The position numbers were made by a program, and so were the translations under genes. A DNA stretch of 45,154 nt from the NCBI GenBank assembly GCA_013373625.1, contig JABXHM010000057.1, forward strand, positions 1-45,154. Direction: 5' to 3'. Shown in pieces: positions 34,837 to 44,455 of the stretch; the stretch's first letter is position 1; each line of letters opens with the position of its first letter. This stretch comes from Alteromonadaceae bacterium (GTDB taxonomy: Bacteria > Pseudomonadota > Gammaproteobacteria > Enterobacterales > Alteromonadaceae). The notes beneath the pieces were generated by a model. It was not told the origin of the DNA and searched no databases. It worked only from the letters and a program-made list of their open reading frames with translations.

Positions 34837-35559
34837 CTAGGCCCGATAGCCTGCCAACAGACATTGCCAGTGAGTATCGTTAAAATAATAAGTGCTACGA
34901 GCCGATTTCTCTTTGTTCAATGAACGCTGCAACCTGGCCAGATTACCGGCTTGCCACTGCTGTCCCTTCTTATAGCCGCATTTATCAAAGTCGATTAGCC
35001 AGAATGTGTTGTCGGTATCTATCATGATGTTATGAATATTCAGATCATGGTGATACACCCCATGATTGTGTAACCGGCGTATAAGCGCCCCCATACGCTG
35101 CCAGTCTGCCTCTTCCAGATTGCTTTGACAGAGACGTTCATGCACTTCACAGCTATTGGGGATACGTTCCATCAGGATACTTGCTTCGTAACATACACCG
35201 TAGTGACTCACTCGTCCCGCTATTCCCCTCGGCACGGGCAGCCCAGCGGCATGCATGGCATTGAGTAGCGACAACTCCCGAAAAGGGCGGCTGCCCGCCA
35301 GCCCGGAATACACAAAACGCCGCTCGGCAATGTGGCGCACCAAACCACCACGACAATAATCGCGCAACACCATGGGCACCGGTGTGGCGATTAATACCGC
35401 CTGACCACGGCCACTGGTGGCGGTCGTTTGCTGTAACTGATGCCAGTGCGCACTATTAAGCCAGTCCAATGGTGGTAAAGGCATGTCCAGCGCGTCGCAC
35501 ACATCAGGGCAATGCAGCAGTGTATGGCGACCTGTTTGTATGGTCTCAATGGCTTGCAA
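34837..35559 (-). CDS. kdkA: 3-deoxy-D-manno-octulosonic acid kinase
   Basis: Phosphorylates the Kdo residue of the LPS core in the cytoplasm. 240 residues with a protein-kinase-like fold: GGLVRHIAERRFVYSG at the ATP lobe, SRPFRELSLLNAM, GVYHHDLNIHNIMID (catalytic HxDLN) and LIDFDKCG (metal DFD). The family is restricted to bacteria with a single Kdo, so the core is probably of that type. Divergent from the heptosyltransferase-like gene, 84 bases apart if that gene starts at 35645. Confidence 0.92.
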   Translation of the reverse strand: MQAIETIQTGRHTLLHCPDVCDALDMPLPPLDWLNSAHWHQLQQTTATSGRGQAVLIATPVPMVLRDYCRGGLVRHIAERRFVYSGLAGSRPFRELSLLNAMHAAGLPVPRGIAGRVSHYGVCYEASILMERIPNSCEVHERLCQSNLEEADWQRMGALIRRLHNHGVYHHDLNIHNIMIDTDNTFWLIDFDKCGYKKGQQWQAGNLARLQRSLNKEKSARSTYYFNDTHWQCLLAGYRA

Positions 35560-35644
35560 TGATAATTCTCGGTATAAATACTTGTTTAATCTTGCCGATT
35601 GTAATCAAATTAGCGAGGTTTATCAGTGTAAGTTGGAAGATTCT

Positions 35645-36706
35645 TTGTCAGCAGTTACGAAACTCCCTCAAAATTCAAGAATATGTATTCTTAGGCTCTC
35701 AGCTATCGGTGACGTCTGTCATGCTGCAGCGCTGGTTAATCGTATTCGCACCACGCGCCCGGATATCCGTATTACCTGGATTATCGGTAAGATTGAATAC
35801 CAGTTAATGAAAGGCCTTGATGGGGTCGAGTTTGTTATCTACGACAAAAAAACGGGCCGCCAGGGCATGAAGCAAATCCGTGACCAGTTTAAAGCCGTGC
35901 GGTTCGACGCCTTATTTGTAATGCAAATTGCCTTGCGGGCGAATTTGTTGTCGCGGGCAATCCGGGCCAAGATAAGATTAGGCTTCGACAAAGCACGCAG
36001 TAAGGAAGGTCATAGCTTGTTTATTAATACGCGCATTGCTAAGCAGCAACATCCCCACGTATTAGATGGCTTTATGGCATTTGCTGATGCGGTGGGGATA
36101 TCGCCGGTAATAGAGCCAGCGTGGACATTGCCACTTAGCGCGCAGGATTACGCCAAAGGCGAAAGTATACTGGCCAGTGAAGGCCGCTACGCGGTCATAT
36201 CGCCTGCGGCCTCAAAGCCAGAGCGTAACTGGCATGCTGAGGGGTATGCAGCGGTAGCAAGCTACCTGGCAGAGCAAGGCCTGGCGGTTGTGTTATGCGG
36301 AGGCCCGGGCGAGCTGGACCGCCAAACCGGCGATGCTATTGTGGCAGCCGGCGCACCGATAACGCATGATTTAATTGGTCAGACGTCACTCAAAGAACTG
36401 GCCGGTGTATTAGCCAGTGCCAGCCTGGTCATTGCACCCGATACCGGACCGGCCCACATGGCTACCTGCGTTGGCACTCCGGTTATCGGTCTTTATGCAC
36501 ACTCTAATCCGCGCCGAACCGGGCCATACAATAACCTCGAAAATGTTGTGTCAGCTTACGATTACCACATTCAACAACAGACCGGCAAAGACTGGCAGAT
36601 GCTGCCATGGGGCACCAGAGCGAAAGGTGAATCGTTAATGGCATCGATAACGCCTGAACAGGTGTTCGCTGAGGTGGATAAAATGCTAACCCCAGAAAAT
36701 GGTTAA
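35645..36706 (+). CDS. glycosyltransferase family 9, LPS heptosyltransferase-like
   Basis: Inner-membrane-associated transferase of heptose to the LPS core. The ILRLSAIGDVCHAAALVNRI opening, VISPAASKPERNW donor site and PDTGPAHMATCVGTPVIGLY end motif define GT9 (WaaC/WaaF group). The start is uncertain: reading upstream to 35483 would run antisense through the start of kdkA, so I prefer the TTG at 35645 with GGAAG ahead (353 residues); a TTG at 35633 is also possible. Exact heptose position on the core cannot be told. Confidence 0.88.
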   Translation: MSAVTKLPQNSRICILRLSAIGDVCHAAALVNRIRTTRPDIRITWIIGKIEYQLMKGLDGVEFVIYDKKTGRQGMKQIRDQFKAVRFDALFVMQIALRANLLSRAIRAKIRLGFDKARSKEGHSLFINTRIAKQQHPHVLDGFMAFADAVGISPVIEPAWTLPLSAQDYAKGESILASEGRYAVISPAASKPERNWHAEGYAAVASYLAEQGLAVVLCGGPGELDRQTGDAIVAAGAPITHDLIGQTSLKELAGVLASASLVIAPDTGPAHMATCVGTPVIGLYAHSNPRRTGPYNNLENVVSAYDYHIQQQTGKDWQMLPWGTRAKGESLMASITPEQVFAEVDKMLTPENG

Positions 36707-36724
36707 TAAAAATACAGTAATTAC

Positions 36725-36752
36725 TTTCAAAAACAGGTTTCCTTTCTATACT
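36725..36752 (+). promoter_or_regulatory. candidate promoter of the binding protein-barrel-GGDEF cassette
   Basis: TTTCAA (36725-36730), 16 bases, TATACT (36747-36752): a fair -10 and a weak -35, about 50 bases ahead of the small leader ORF at 36800. Weak evidence. Confidence 0.35.
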
Positions 36753-36799
36753 TAAGCAATAACCATGTTGTTTAAATACGGCTGCAAAAAAAAGGAACT

Positions 36800-36826
36800 A
36801 TGCAGATGTTAACCTTGTTGATGTAG
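36800..36826 (+). other. nine-codon in-frame mini-ORF upstream of PstS-like gene
   Basis: ATG at 36800 has an excellent ribosome binding site (AAAGGAACT) and reads MQMLTLLM then TAG. It is in the same frame as the next gene, whose own start is a TTG nine bases after the TAG. It could be a leader peptide coupled to the downstream gene, or the original start of that gene cut off by a nonsense mutation. Confidence 0.5.
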
Positions 36827-36835
36827 GGCGTTCCG

Positions 36836-37282
36836 TTGAAACCCGGGTCCCTGAAAGCCATCGTTGCATGCGTTGTTTTATTGTTTGCAAAAGGGGGAGT
36901 GGCTGACACCTACTCCACCAACGTTTTGGCTAATTTGTCGGTTGACGTCGAGACACTGTCGCCAGCGCAACTGCGTATGATTTTTGCCGGGCGAACACAA
37001 TTTTGGCCTGATGGCAGTCGTATTCGCGTTTTTGTTCTTCCTTCCAGTGACCCACTTCATCAGGCATTTTGCCGCACCCAACTCAATGTGTATCCATATC
37101 AGTTAGAGCGTATATGGCAGCGCGTTGTGTATTCCGGTCAGGGTATAGCACCACACGTTGTGAGTTCTCCGGAATTACTGATTGAAAATATCGTCAACAC
37201 GCCTGGTTCGATAGGGTATATGCCAAACAATATAAATAGCCCCAAGGCTAAAAACGTTGCTATTTTAGGGGGCCAGCCATGA
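36836..37282 (+). CDS. PstS-like small periplasmic binding protein
   Basis: 148 residues with signal peptide (LKAIVACVVLLFAKGGVADT). The mature part has the short PBP-like pattern LSPAQLRMIFAGRTQFWPDG, FCRTQLNVYPYQLERIWQRVV, PGSIGYMPNN, found in about 140-residue phosphate-binding-like proteins that lack ABC partners. Start is a TTG with AGGG ahead; an ATG with a better site lies in frame upstream but is separated by a TAG. Its stop overlaps the next start by four bases (ATGA). Likely ligand sensor for the cassette; ligand unknown. Confidence 0.75.
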   Translation: MKPGSLKAIVACVVLLFAKGGVADTYSTNVLANLSVDVETLSPAQLRMIFAGRTQFWPDGSRIRVFVLPSSDPLHQAFCRTQLNVYPYQLERIWQRVVYSGQGIAPHVVSSPELLIENIVNTPGSIGYMPNNINSPKAKNVAILGGQP

Positions 37283-38466
37283 AGCAGTTAAGGCTTATCG
37301 GTGGCATGCTTGCGTTAGCTATTATGCATAAAGCTAACGCCGGGACGGAAAACGTTACCTGGAATGGGTTTATTGCCCAGGGTATTACCACTTCAACAGA
37401 CAGTCATTACATAACCGATAGTAACGATATCACGACAGAGCTAACCGAGGCCGGGGTCAATGCGACTTATACCTTGAACTCGTCGTTAAGCGTAGCGGGT
37501 CAATTGGTTTATCTGGACGGCGGCAATCGTTTTAGTCAGGGCTCGCGCGTCGACTATCTGTTTGTTGACTGGCGAGTGAGCCAAATGTTCGATTGGCAAC
37601 TTAACGTTCATATAGGGCGCTATAAAAACCGCCATTGGCTGTATTCCGCCACCCAGGATGTGCCCCAAACCCGGCCTTCTATTACACTACCCCAATCTAT
37701 TTATTACGACGGTAATCGGGATGTGGCACTGAGCAGCGATGGAATAGCCATTCAGAGTGTTTCATCAGGCAACACAGGCACCTGGGAAGTACGCTGGAGC
37801 TATGGTCGCTCACCGATTGGTAAAGATGACTCGAAAAAGCTTTTAAGTCCGCAAGTGCAGGGGCGAGTCAAACAGGACTTCGTACATCAGTTCAGTACCT
37901 ACTGGCGGCCAGATTCAACGCAGTTACAGCTCGGTGTGTCGTTGCTGCAATCTGAGTTTACTTATCAACCGGCGAAGCAAGATATATTGCTCAACGGGGG
38001 CTCGATGATTGACCGCATAACCCTGGCCGCACGCTACGACAGTGAAAACTGGGAATTGAGCATGGAACTATTGCGCGACCGGTTAATTTATCAGGGCACG
38101 TTTGCCAACGGGTTAGGTCTGGATGTCGATAAAACCGGCGAAGGCGGCTACATACAATGGCGTTATTTTTTGCAGCACAATTTAACCGCATTGGTAAGAA
38201 TAGACACCTACGATGTTGATCGGCAGGATCGCAAAGGCAAGCTATTAGAGCAAAGCCCTTTTGGAAAAATACCGGCGCACTATGGCTACATGGACGAAAT
38301 TACTCTGGGCCTGAGCTTTGATATTACCAGTCAGGTTAGAATAAGCGGCGAATATTCGCGGGTACGCGGCGCTGGCCGCATTGCAACAGTGCTGTTTCCG
38401 GATTCATTAATATATGCTCAACCGTACTGGAGTAACTGGTCGTTGCAGCTAATGTATTGGTTTTAG
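37279..38466 (+). CDS. outer-membrane beta-barrel (porin-like) protein
   Basis: 395 residues: signal peptide ending KANA, then alternating hydrophobic strands characteristic of a barrel and a final Phe (SLQLMYWF) as in outer-membrane proteins. No porin family can be named with certainty. Overlaps the binding-protein gene by four bases and is followed after two bases by the GGDEF-EAL gene, so the three form one operon. Similar binding protein, barrel, signalling protein trios are known in marine gammaproteobacteria (general knowledge, not searched). Confidence 0.8.
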   Translation: MKQLRLIGGMLALAIMHKANAGTENVTWNGFIAQGITTSTDSHYITDSNDITTELTEAGVNATYTLNSSLSVAGQLVYLDGGNRFSQGSRVDYLFVDWRVSQMFDWQLNVHIGRYKNRHWLYSATQDVPQTRPSITLPQSIYYDGNRDVALSSDGIAIQSVSSGNTGTWEVRWSYGRSPIGKDDSKKLLSPQVQGRVKQDFVHQFSTYWRPDSTQLQLGVSLLQSEFTYQPAKQDILLNGGSMIDRITLAARYDSENWELSMELLRDRLIYQGTFANGLGLDVDKTGEGGYIQWRYFLQHNLTALVRIDTYDVDRQDRKGKLLEQSPFGKIPAHYGYMDEITLGLSFDITSQVRISGEYSRVRGAGRIATVLFPDSLIYAQPYWSNWSLQLMYWF

Positions 38467-38468
38467 TC

Positions 38469-40910
38469 GTGAGCAAGACAGTTTCGCTGCGCTACAAAGT
38501 GCTGGTTATCCTGTTGATAGCCGTAATGAGCGTGTGTTCTCTGGTTGTTGGCTTGTTGCTCTATCAGGCCGCAAAACAGGAGCAGCAGCTCAATCAGGCT
38601 TTATTGTCGCGTGATGTTACCCGTTATCACCAAATATCTTCTTTACTCAGTGAACGGCTATCGGTGTGGGTAGAGAGCTTAAAATACATAAATGAAAGCG
38701 CTGTTGATACGCAAACAGAGCTGGTAGATACATTGCAGCGTTCAATGGATTTTTTATTGCTGCAATGGGATGTTAACAACGTTTGGGTACTAAATGCTCA
38801 ACAAGAGGTTGTTTACCGTCAGGGAGAGATTCTGCCAGACGATGTAAAGCCAATGGTGGCGAAAACGTTGCAGGAAGCGCGGCCGGTAAATGGCTTACAT
38901 TGTTTTAATCTGTGCAAGCAGATCAGCAGTATTCCTGTGCTGACCAATGCGCAAACTGCCAGTGTCGTGGTCATGAGCACCTCAGTGCAGGAATTGCTCG
39001 CATTGTTGAGTGAAACCACTCATGCTGAACTGGCGATGGTGAAAGAAGTACCCAATACCGTTTCTAAACAAAACCGCTATTACCTGAACAGTATGTTAAA
39101 CGAGTCGCAACAGCGGTTTATGTCTGACGTGCTGCAGGCTATTCCGTCTGACGCCAGCCAACACACACTGGTTTCAACGGGCGTTGAAGTCAGCGTTAAT
39201 AACAACGCTTACCTGGTAACCTTTGTGCCCCTCTACGCTGACTTATCGAAAGGTTACTACCTGTTATTTGTTCACGATATCGATGAGCGTAAGCAGGCGT
39301 ACCGCACGCAAAACCTGACCATCTTTTTGGGCGGCCTTGGCCTGGTTGTTACCTTTTTAACGAGTATCTTTTTGCTGCTCAGACGCTATGCATTTAAGCT
39401 TACGGTGTTATCTAACATGCTCCCCCTGCTGGCGCAGCAACGCTTTAATGAGTTTAAAGCAGCCCAGGAAAACAGCTTTAACCGAAATATCTGGCTCCGC
39501 GATGAACTCGATACCCTAGGGGAGGCCGCAATTGAGCTCGCCGAGAGGCTTGAAACGCTGGATCAGCAAGCCACAGCAAATACGGCAAAACTCGAAAAAA
39601 TGGCCATGTTCGACAATCTCACCGGCTTACCCAACCGCAGTATGATGATGTTTCAAATCAATAAGCAACTGGCCGCGATGCAGCGGCAGCAGTCAGGCAT
39701 GGCGCTGTTGTTTATTGATTTAGACAACTTTAAAAAAGTTAACGACAGCCACGGCCATCACTTTGGTGATGAGGTGGTAAAGCTGGCCAGCGAACGACTC
39801 TCCGGTGTGATCCGTGAGAATGACAACATCGCCCGTTTTGGCGGTGACGAATTTGTAGTGATTGTCACCGATCTGGATCACGAAGAGCAAGTGAGTGCGG
39901 TGGCCGAAAAGCTAATCAGCCAGTTTATTGAGCCTATGAACATTGGCGAATATACTTTTTACATCAGTATTAGCATTGGTATCGCCTACACAGAAAACGC
40001 CAAGTCCAGCACCTTAGAACTCATGCGCCATGCGGATACCGCGATGTATGAAGCCAAACTGTCACCCGGTTCCGGCTACTGTTTCTTCCATGCCTCAATG
40101 AACCAGAAAGTGGTTAAACAGGTGGAGTTAGAAACAGCGGCGCGTGTTGCATTGCAAAAACAACAGTTTTTCTTAATGCTGCAACCGCAAATAGAGCTGG
40201 CTACACAGCGCCTGATTGGCTTTGAAGCGCTGCTACGCTGGCGTCACCCGGAGCGTGGCATGGTGCCGCCGGGCGACTTTTTACCCATGTTGGAAAACTC
40301 AGCCATGATGCCAGAAATCGACTTCTGGGTACTGGAACGGGCAATCGGTTTACTGGCAAACCTGAACGAGCGGGGGTACCGGGACGTGAAGATGGCAATA
40401 AATCTCTCAGCTGCACAGTTTGCCAATTCAGCCCTCAAGCCTTACCTGATACAGTTAATTGAACACTATCAGGTGGATCCCAAAAATATCGAGCTTGAAC
40501 TCACCGAAACCGAATTAGTGGCCGACATCGAAAGAGCAATCGAAGTAATCCATGAGGTGAGGGCATTAGGGTGTTTAATTGCCGTTGACGACTTTGGGAC
40601 CGGGTATTCGTCGCTGAGCTATTTGCGTATGATCCCCAGCGATATAATTAAGATTGATCGTTCTTTTATCGCCGGTATGTTAGAAACAGACAGCGACCGC
40701 AACATCGTGCAGTCGACCATTTCGATGGTGCATAACATGGGGTTTGAAGTGGTCGGCGAGGGCATAGAACAAGCCGAACAAATGGCAGAGCTGGTGGCAA
40801 TGGGGTGTCGTTTTGGTCAGGGTTACTTTATTAGCCGGCCTATAGATGAGAACAGCCTGTGGGAAGTTGTCGAGGCACGGGTAACAAACGGTTGCTGGCA
40901 AATTCAGTAA
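38469..40910 (+). CDS. membrane GGDEF-EAL protein, c-di-GMP turnover
   Basis: 813 residues from GTG 38469 (MSKTVSLRYK); the TTG at 38457 would overlap the upstream stop. Residues 8-31 are a membrane segment, about 32-278 a periplasmic sensor region I cannot assign, and about 280-302 a second membrane segment. GGDEF (458-462) is intact and has an RxxD inhibition site (REND 449-452) five residues ahead, so a diguanylate cyclase with product feedback is expected. The EAL domain (586-588) keeps ELTETELV, DDFGTGYSS and KIDRSFI, so phosphodiesterase activity is also possible. It probably reads out the upstream binding protein across the inner membrane. Confidence 0.95.
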   Translation: MSKTVSLRYKVLVILLIAVMSVCSLVVGLLLYQAAKQEQQLNQALLSRDVTRYHQISSLLSERLSVWVESLKYINESAVDTQTELVDTLQRSMDFLLLQWDVNNVWVLNAQQEVVYRQGEILPDDVKPMVAKTLQEARPVNGLHCFNLCKQISSIPVLTNAQTASVVVMSTSVQELLALLSETTHAELAMVKEVPNTVSKQNRYYLNSMLNESQQRFMSDVLQAIPSDASQHTLVSTGVEVSVNNNAYLVTFVPLYADLSKGYYLLFVHDIDERKQAYRTQNLTIFLGGLGLVVTFLTSIFLLLRRYAFKLTVLSNMLPLLAQQRFNEFKAAQENSFNRNIWLRDELDTLGEAAIELAERLETLDQQATANTAKLEKMAMFDNLTGLPNRSMMMFQINKQLAAMQRQQSGMALLFIDLDNFKKVNDSHGHHFGDEVVKLASERLSGVIRENDNIARFGGDEFVVIVTDLDHEEQVSAVAEKLISQFIEPMNIGEYTFYISISIGIAYTENAKSSTLELMRHADTAMYEAKLSPGSGYCFFHASMNQKVVKQVELETAARVALQKQQFFLMLQPQIELATQRLIGFEALLRWRHPERGMVPPGDFLPMLENSAMMPEIDFWVLERAIGLLANLNERGYRDVKMAINLSAAQFANSALKPYLIQLIEHYQVDPKNIELELTETELVADIERAIEVIHEVRALGCLIAVDDFGTGYSSLSYLRMIPSDIIKIDRSFIAGMLETDSDRNIVQSTISMVHNMGFEVVGEGIEQAEQMAELVAMGCRFGQGYFISRPIDENSLWEVVEARVTNGCWQIQ

Positions 40911-41051
40911 CAACGCTCCAGGCTAAATGTCATCGTCTTTAAATGTTTACACACATCATAGAATGAAACGTTTGCAGGCCGAAGAAGTCATAGGTATTAA
41001 ACCGTCCTGTTAGGTACAATACACCACTTTGAATCGGCTTGGAGCGCTCAC

Positions 41052-42248
41052 ATGTCAGCATCTTTTATTTCTCATCTTGAACAACAACTTAACGCCACGC
41101 GTGAAGACGGGTTGTACAAGGTTGAGCGGATTATCACTACTCAGCAACAGGCCGATATTGCCACCGAAAGTGGTGAGCAGGTAGTAAACTTTTGTGCCAA
41201 TAACTATCTTGGCCTGGCCAATCACCCGGATTTGATCGAAGCCGCTAAACAGGGGCTCGACTCACACGGCTTTGGTATGGCATCGGTGCGTTTTATTTGT
41301 GGTACCCAGGACATTCATAAGGCCTTAGAAGCAAAAATCAGTGCGTTTTTGAAAACTGAAGATACCATTTTGTACCCCTCTTGTTTTGATGCCAACGGTG
41401 GCTTATTTGAAACGCTGCTGGGGCCTGAAGATGCCATTGTTTCTGATGCGTTAAACCACGCCAGTATTATCGATGGCGTGCGATTGAGTAAAGCTAAGCG
41501 GTATCGCTATGCCAACAATGATATGGCAGCGCTTGAAGCACAACTAAAGCAAGCCCGTGAAGACGGGGCACGCTTTATTATTATTGCCACCGATGGCGTG
41601 TTTTCGATGGATGGGATTATTGCCAATTTAAAAGGCGTATGCGACCTGGCCGATCAGTACGATGCCATGGTAATGGTTGATGACTGTCACGCTACCGGGT
41701 TTTTAGGCGAAGAAGGCCGTGGCAGTCACGAATACTGTGACGTGCTGGGCCGGGTAGATCTGATTACCGGCACGCTTGGTAAAGCATTAGGCGGAGCCTC
41801 TGGCGGCTATACCTCAGGAAGTAAAGCCGCTGTGGAATGGTTGCGCCAGCGCTCGCGTCCGTATTTGTTTTCTAATTCGGTCGCGCCACCAATTGTCGCG
41901 GCATCGCTAAAAGTCTTCGACATGATGGCCGATGGTCACGAACTACGCGCCCAGCTATGGCGCAACGCCGCGCATTTTCGCCAACGCATGAGCGACGCAG
42001 GTTTCACCCTGGCGGGTAAAGATCACGCCATTATCCCGGTGATGCTCGGTGACGCCAAACTGGCCAATGATATGGCCGATAAACTGTTGCAAAAAGGCAT
42101 TTACGTCATTGGCTTTTCCTATCCGGTGGTGCCCAAAGGGCAGGCCCGTATACGTACGCAAATGTCCGCAGGGCATACCATTGAGCACGTCGACAAAGCG
42201 GTAGATGCGTTTATTGAGGTAGGGCGTGAACTGGGAGTGATTGCATGA
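41052..42248 (+). CDS. kbl: glycine C-acetyltransferase (2-amino-3-ketobutyrate CoA ligase)
   Basis: PLP enzyme converting 2-amino-3-oxobutanoate and CoA to glycine and acetyl-CoA. 398 residues; [50 protein letters not shown] and the Lys of [14 protein letters not shown] match Kbl closely. GGAG ahead of the ATG. Its ATGA stop overlaps the tdh start, the standard kbl-tdh threonine-degradation operon. Confidence 0.98.
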   Translation: MSASFISHLEQQLNATREDGLYKVERIITTQQQADIATESGEQVVNFCANNYLGLANHPDLIEAAKQGLDSHGFGMASVRFICGTQDIHKALEAKISAFLKTEDTILYPSCFDANGGLFETLLGPEDAIVSDALNHASIIDGVRLSKAKRYRYANNDMAALEAQLKQAREDGARFIIIATDGVFSMDGIIANLKGVCDLADQYDAMVMVDDCHATGFLGEEGRGSHEYCDVLGRVDLITGTLGKALGGASGGYTSGSKAAVEWLRQRSRPYLFSNSVAPPIVAASLKVFDMMADGHELRAQLWRNAAHFRQRMSDAGFTLAGKDHAIIPVMLGDAKLANDMADKLLQKGIYVIGFSYPVVPKGQARIRTQMSAGHTIEHVDKAVDAFIEVGRELGVIA

Positions 42249-43273
42249 AGTCACTGGTAAAACAGCATCGTGAGCCAGGCATTTGGTTGTTAGATACCGA
42301 TAAGCCGGTGATGGGTCACAATGACTTACTGATCAAAATTCGTAAAACCGCTATTTGTGGTACCGATATGCACATTTATCAGTGGGATGACTGGGCGCAG
42401 CAAACTATTCCGGTACCCATGGTGGTTGGCCACGAATACGTGGGCGAAGTGGTTGATATGGGTCAGGAAGTACAAGGCTTTGCGGTGGGCGACCGGGTAT
42501 CTGGTGAAGGCCATATTACCTGTGGTCATTGCCGTAATTGCCGTGCCGGACGACGTCATCTTTGCCGCAATACGGAAGGTGTGGGTGTTAACCGCGCTGG
42601 TGCATTTGCCGAATACCTGGTGATCCCGGCTTTTAACGCGTTTAAAATACCGGCAAATATTTCAGATGACCTTGCCGCGGTGTTCGACCCCTTCGGCAAT
42701 GCGGTACATACCGCGTTGTCCTTCGACTTAGTGGGTGAGGACGTGTTAATTACCGGCGCCGGGCCTATCGGTATTATGGCCGCGGCGGTTGCCCGCCATG
42801 TGGGCGCGAGACACGTTGTGATTACCGACGTTAATCCGTATCGTTTAGCGCTGGCCGAAAAAATGGGTGTTTCGCGCGCCGTTAACGTGGCCAGCGAATC
42901 GCTTAAGGACGTGATGCAATCATTGGGCATGACCGAAGGCTTTGATATTGGGCTAGAAATGTCTGGAGTGCCTACGGCGTTTCGCGATATGCTCAACAAT
43001 ATGAATAACGGCGGTAAAGTAGCAATGCTCGGTATACCGCCGCAAGACGTTGCCATCGACTGGAATCAGGTGATCTTCAAAGGGCTGGTGATCAAAGGGA
43101 TCTACGGTCGCGAAATGTTTGAAACCTGGTACAAGATGGCAAGTCTGATACAGAGTGGCCTGGACATATCGCCTATCATTACCCACGAGTTTGCAGTTGA
43201 AGATTTTCAGCAGGGCTTTGACGTAATGGGATCAGGCAAGTCAGGTAAAGTTATACTCAACTGGCAGCAATAA
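42245..43273 (+). CDS. tdh: L-threonine 3-dehydrogenase
   Basis: Zinc-dependent NAD enzyme oxidising threonine to 2-amino-3-oxobutanoate, the substrate of Kbl. 342 residues. Catalytic zinc site CGTDMHIY and GHEYVG, structural zinc loop [15 protein letters not shown], and NAD fold [18 protein letters not shown] are visible. Translationally coupled to kbl by a four-base overlap; glpE follows after 4 bases. Confidence 0.98.
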   Translation: MKSLVKQHREPGIWLLDTDKPVMGHNDLLIKIRKTAICGTDMHIYQWDDWAQQTIPVPMVVGHEYVGEVVDMGQEVQGFAVGDRVSGEGHITCGHCRNCRAGRRHLCRNTEGVGVNRAGAFAEYLVIPAFNAFKIPANISDDLAAVFDPFGNAVHTALSFDLVGEDVLITGAGPIGIMAAAVARHVGARHVVITDVNPYRLALAEKMGVSRAVNVASESLKDVMQSLGMTEGFDIGLEMSGVPTAFRDMLNNMNNGGKVAMLGIPPQDVAIDWNQVIFKGLVIKGIYGREMFETWYKMASLIQSGLDISPIITHEFAVEDFQQGFDVMGSGKSGKVILNWQQ

Positions 43274-43277
43274 TTTT

Positions 43278-43592
43278 ATGCAACCTTTCCAACACATTTC
43301 AATTGCCGATGTCGCTTCACAACAAAGCGATGTGGTGATTGCAGACATCCGCGACAGCGGCTCTTATACCGCTGCGCATATTGAAGGTGCGGTGAATCTG
43401 TCTAATGACAACCTCGGCGAATTTCTAAAGGACACCCCTAAAGAGCAGCCGGTTGTAGTGGTGTGTTATCACGGCGTTAGTAGTCAGCAGGCAGCGCAAT
43501 TTTTAACAGAACAAGGCTTTCAAACCGTGTACAGCATGGATGGTGGCTTTGAGGGCTGGCGTGTTAGTCAGCCGGTGGTAAGCGGCCAATAG
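43278..43592 (+). CDS. glpE: thiosulfate sulfurtransferase GlpE
   Basis: Single-domain rhodanese, 104 residues, with the active-site loop VCYHGVSSQQAA (Cys) and DIRDSGSYTAAHIEGAVNL. Transfers sulfur from thiosulfate to cyanide or thioredoxin in vitro. It overlaps glpG by one base, as in the enteric glpEG pair. Confidence 0.95.
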   Translation: MQPFQHISIADVASQQSDVVIADIRDSGSYTAAHIEGAVNLSNDNLGEFLKDTPKEQPVVVVCYHGVSSQQAAQFLTEQGFQTVYSMDGGFEGWRVSQPVVSGQ

Positions 43593-44455
43593 TGTCTACT
43601 CCTCTTATTGCCATTAGTGAGCTTCGCTATGCAGACTCATTAGCCAGCTATCTTAAGTCTCAGCGCATTGACGTAAGTATAAAAAATGCGCCTGATGAGG
43701 CGCAGTATATCGTTTTGCTAAATGATGAATCGAAATACGAGCAGGCGCTGGAAATTTGTCAGGCATTTGTTGATGCCCCCAACGATCCCAAATACCAGCA
43801 AGCAGCCTGGCAACATTCTGATCGCACCGATGTGCCGGTTACCTCTACCGAACGCGGTGACAGCGTAAAACGCTGGCTAATTGCATTGCGCCGCGCACCG
43901 TTTACCGGCTTAATACTTATTCTCTGTACGCTTATTTTTGCGGCATCGCTGCTGGGTTTGTTTCAACCCGTTGCGGCGCTGTTAATGATCATGCCGCTGG
44001 ATACGCTCATGCAGAATCACCAGTGGTGGCGGTTGCTTGGGCCTGCACTGATCCATTTTAGTGTGCTGCACTTTGTGTTTAATTTACTCTGGTGGGGCAT
44101 GCTCGGCTCGCAGGTAGAGCGACAACTGGGCAGTAGCTTTTTGCTCATTTTGTTTGTGGTCACTGCGCTGGTCAGTAATTTAGCTCAGTTGCTCACGGCG
44201 GGCCCCAATTTTGGCGGATTATCTGGTGTGGTTTACGGCCTGGTTGGGTTTGTATGGATTGCCGGTTGGTTGCGGCCCAAGTGGGGACTTTACCTGCCTA
44301 AAGCCATTGTTGGCTTTATGTTGGTGTGGTTAGTATTGGGCTATGCCGATGTGTTGTGGGTGAACATGGCTAATGCAGCGCATACAGCGGGTTTACTGGC
44401 CGGTTGTGTTATCGCCTGGTTGCTGACTCTGGGAGCCGGTAAAAGCGCCGATTAG
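43592..44455 (+). CDS. glpG: rhomboid intramembrane protease GlpG
   Basis: 287 residues, six or so membrane segments after a cytoplasmic N-terminal domain. Catalytic Ser in GLSGVVYGL and His in ANAAHTAGLLAG are present, with the HFSVLHFVFNLLWW and oxyanion Asn region between. Starts at GTG sharing one base with the glpE stop. Its end overlaps the convergent FliL-like gene by four bases. Confidence 0.96.
   Translation: MSTPLIAISELRYADSLASYLKSQRIDVSIKNAPDEAQYIVLLNDESKYEQALEICQAFVDAPNDPKYQQAAWQHSDRTDVPVTSTERGDSVKRWLIALRRAPFTGLILILCTLIFAASLLGLFQPVAALLMIMPLDTLMQNHQWWRLLGPALIHFSVLHFVFNLLWWGMLGSQVERQLGSSFLLILFVVTALVSNLAQLLTAGPNFGGLSGVVYGLVGFVWIAGWLRPKWGLYLPKAIVGFMLVWLVLGYADVLWVNMANAAHTAGLLAGCVIAWLLTLGAGKSAD

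Noticed and set aside
35483..35644. N-terminal extension of the GT9 gene
   Set aside because: It is antisense to the start of kdkA and lacks family resemblance; the conserved domain begins right after the TTG at 35645.
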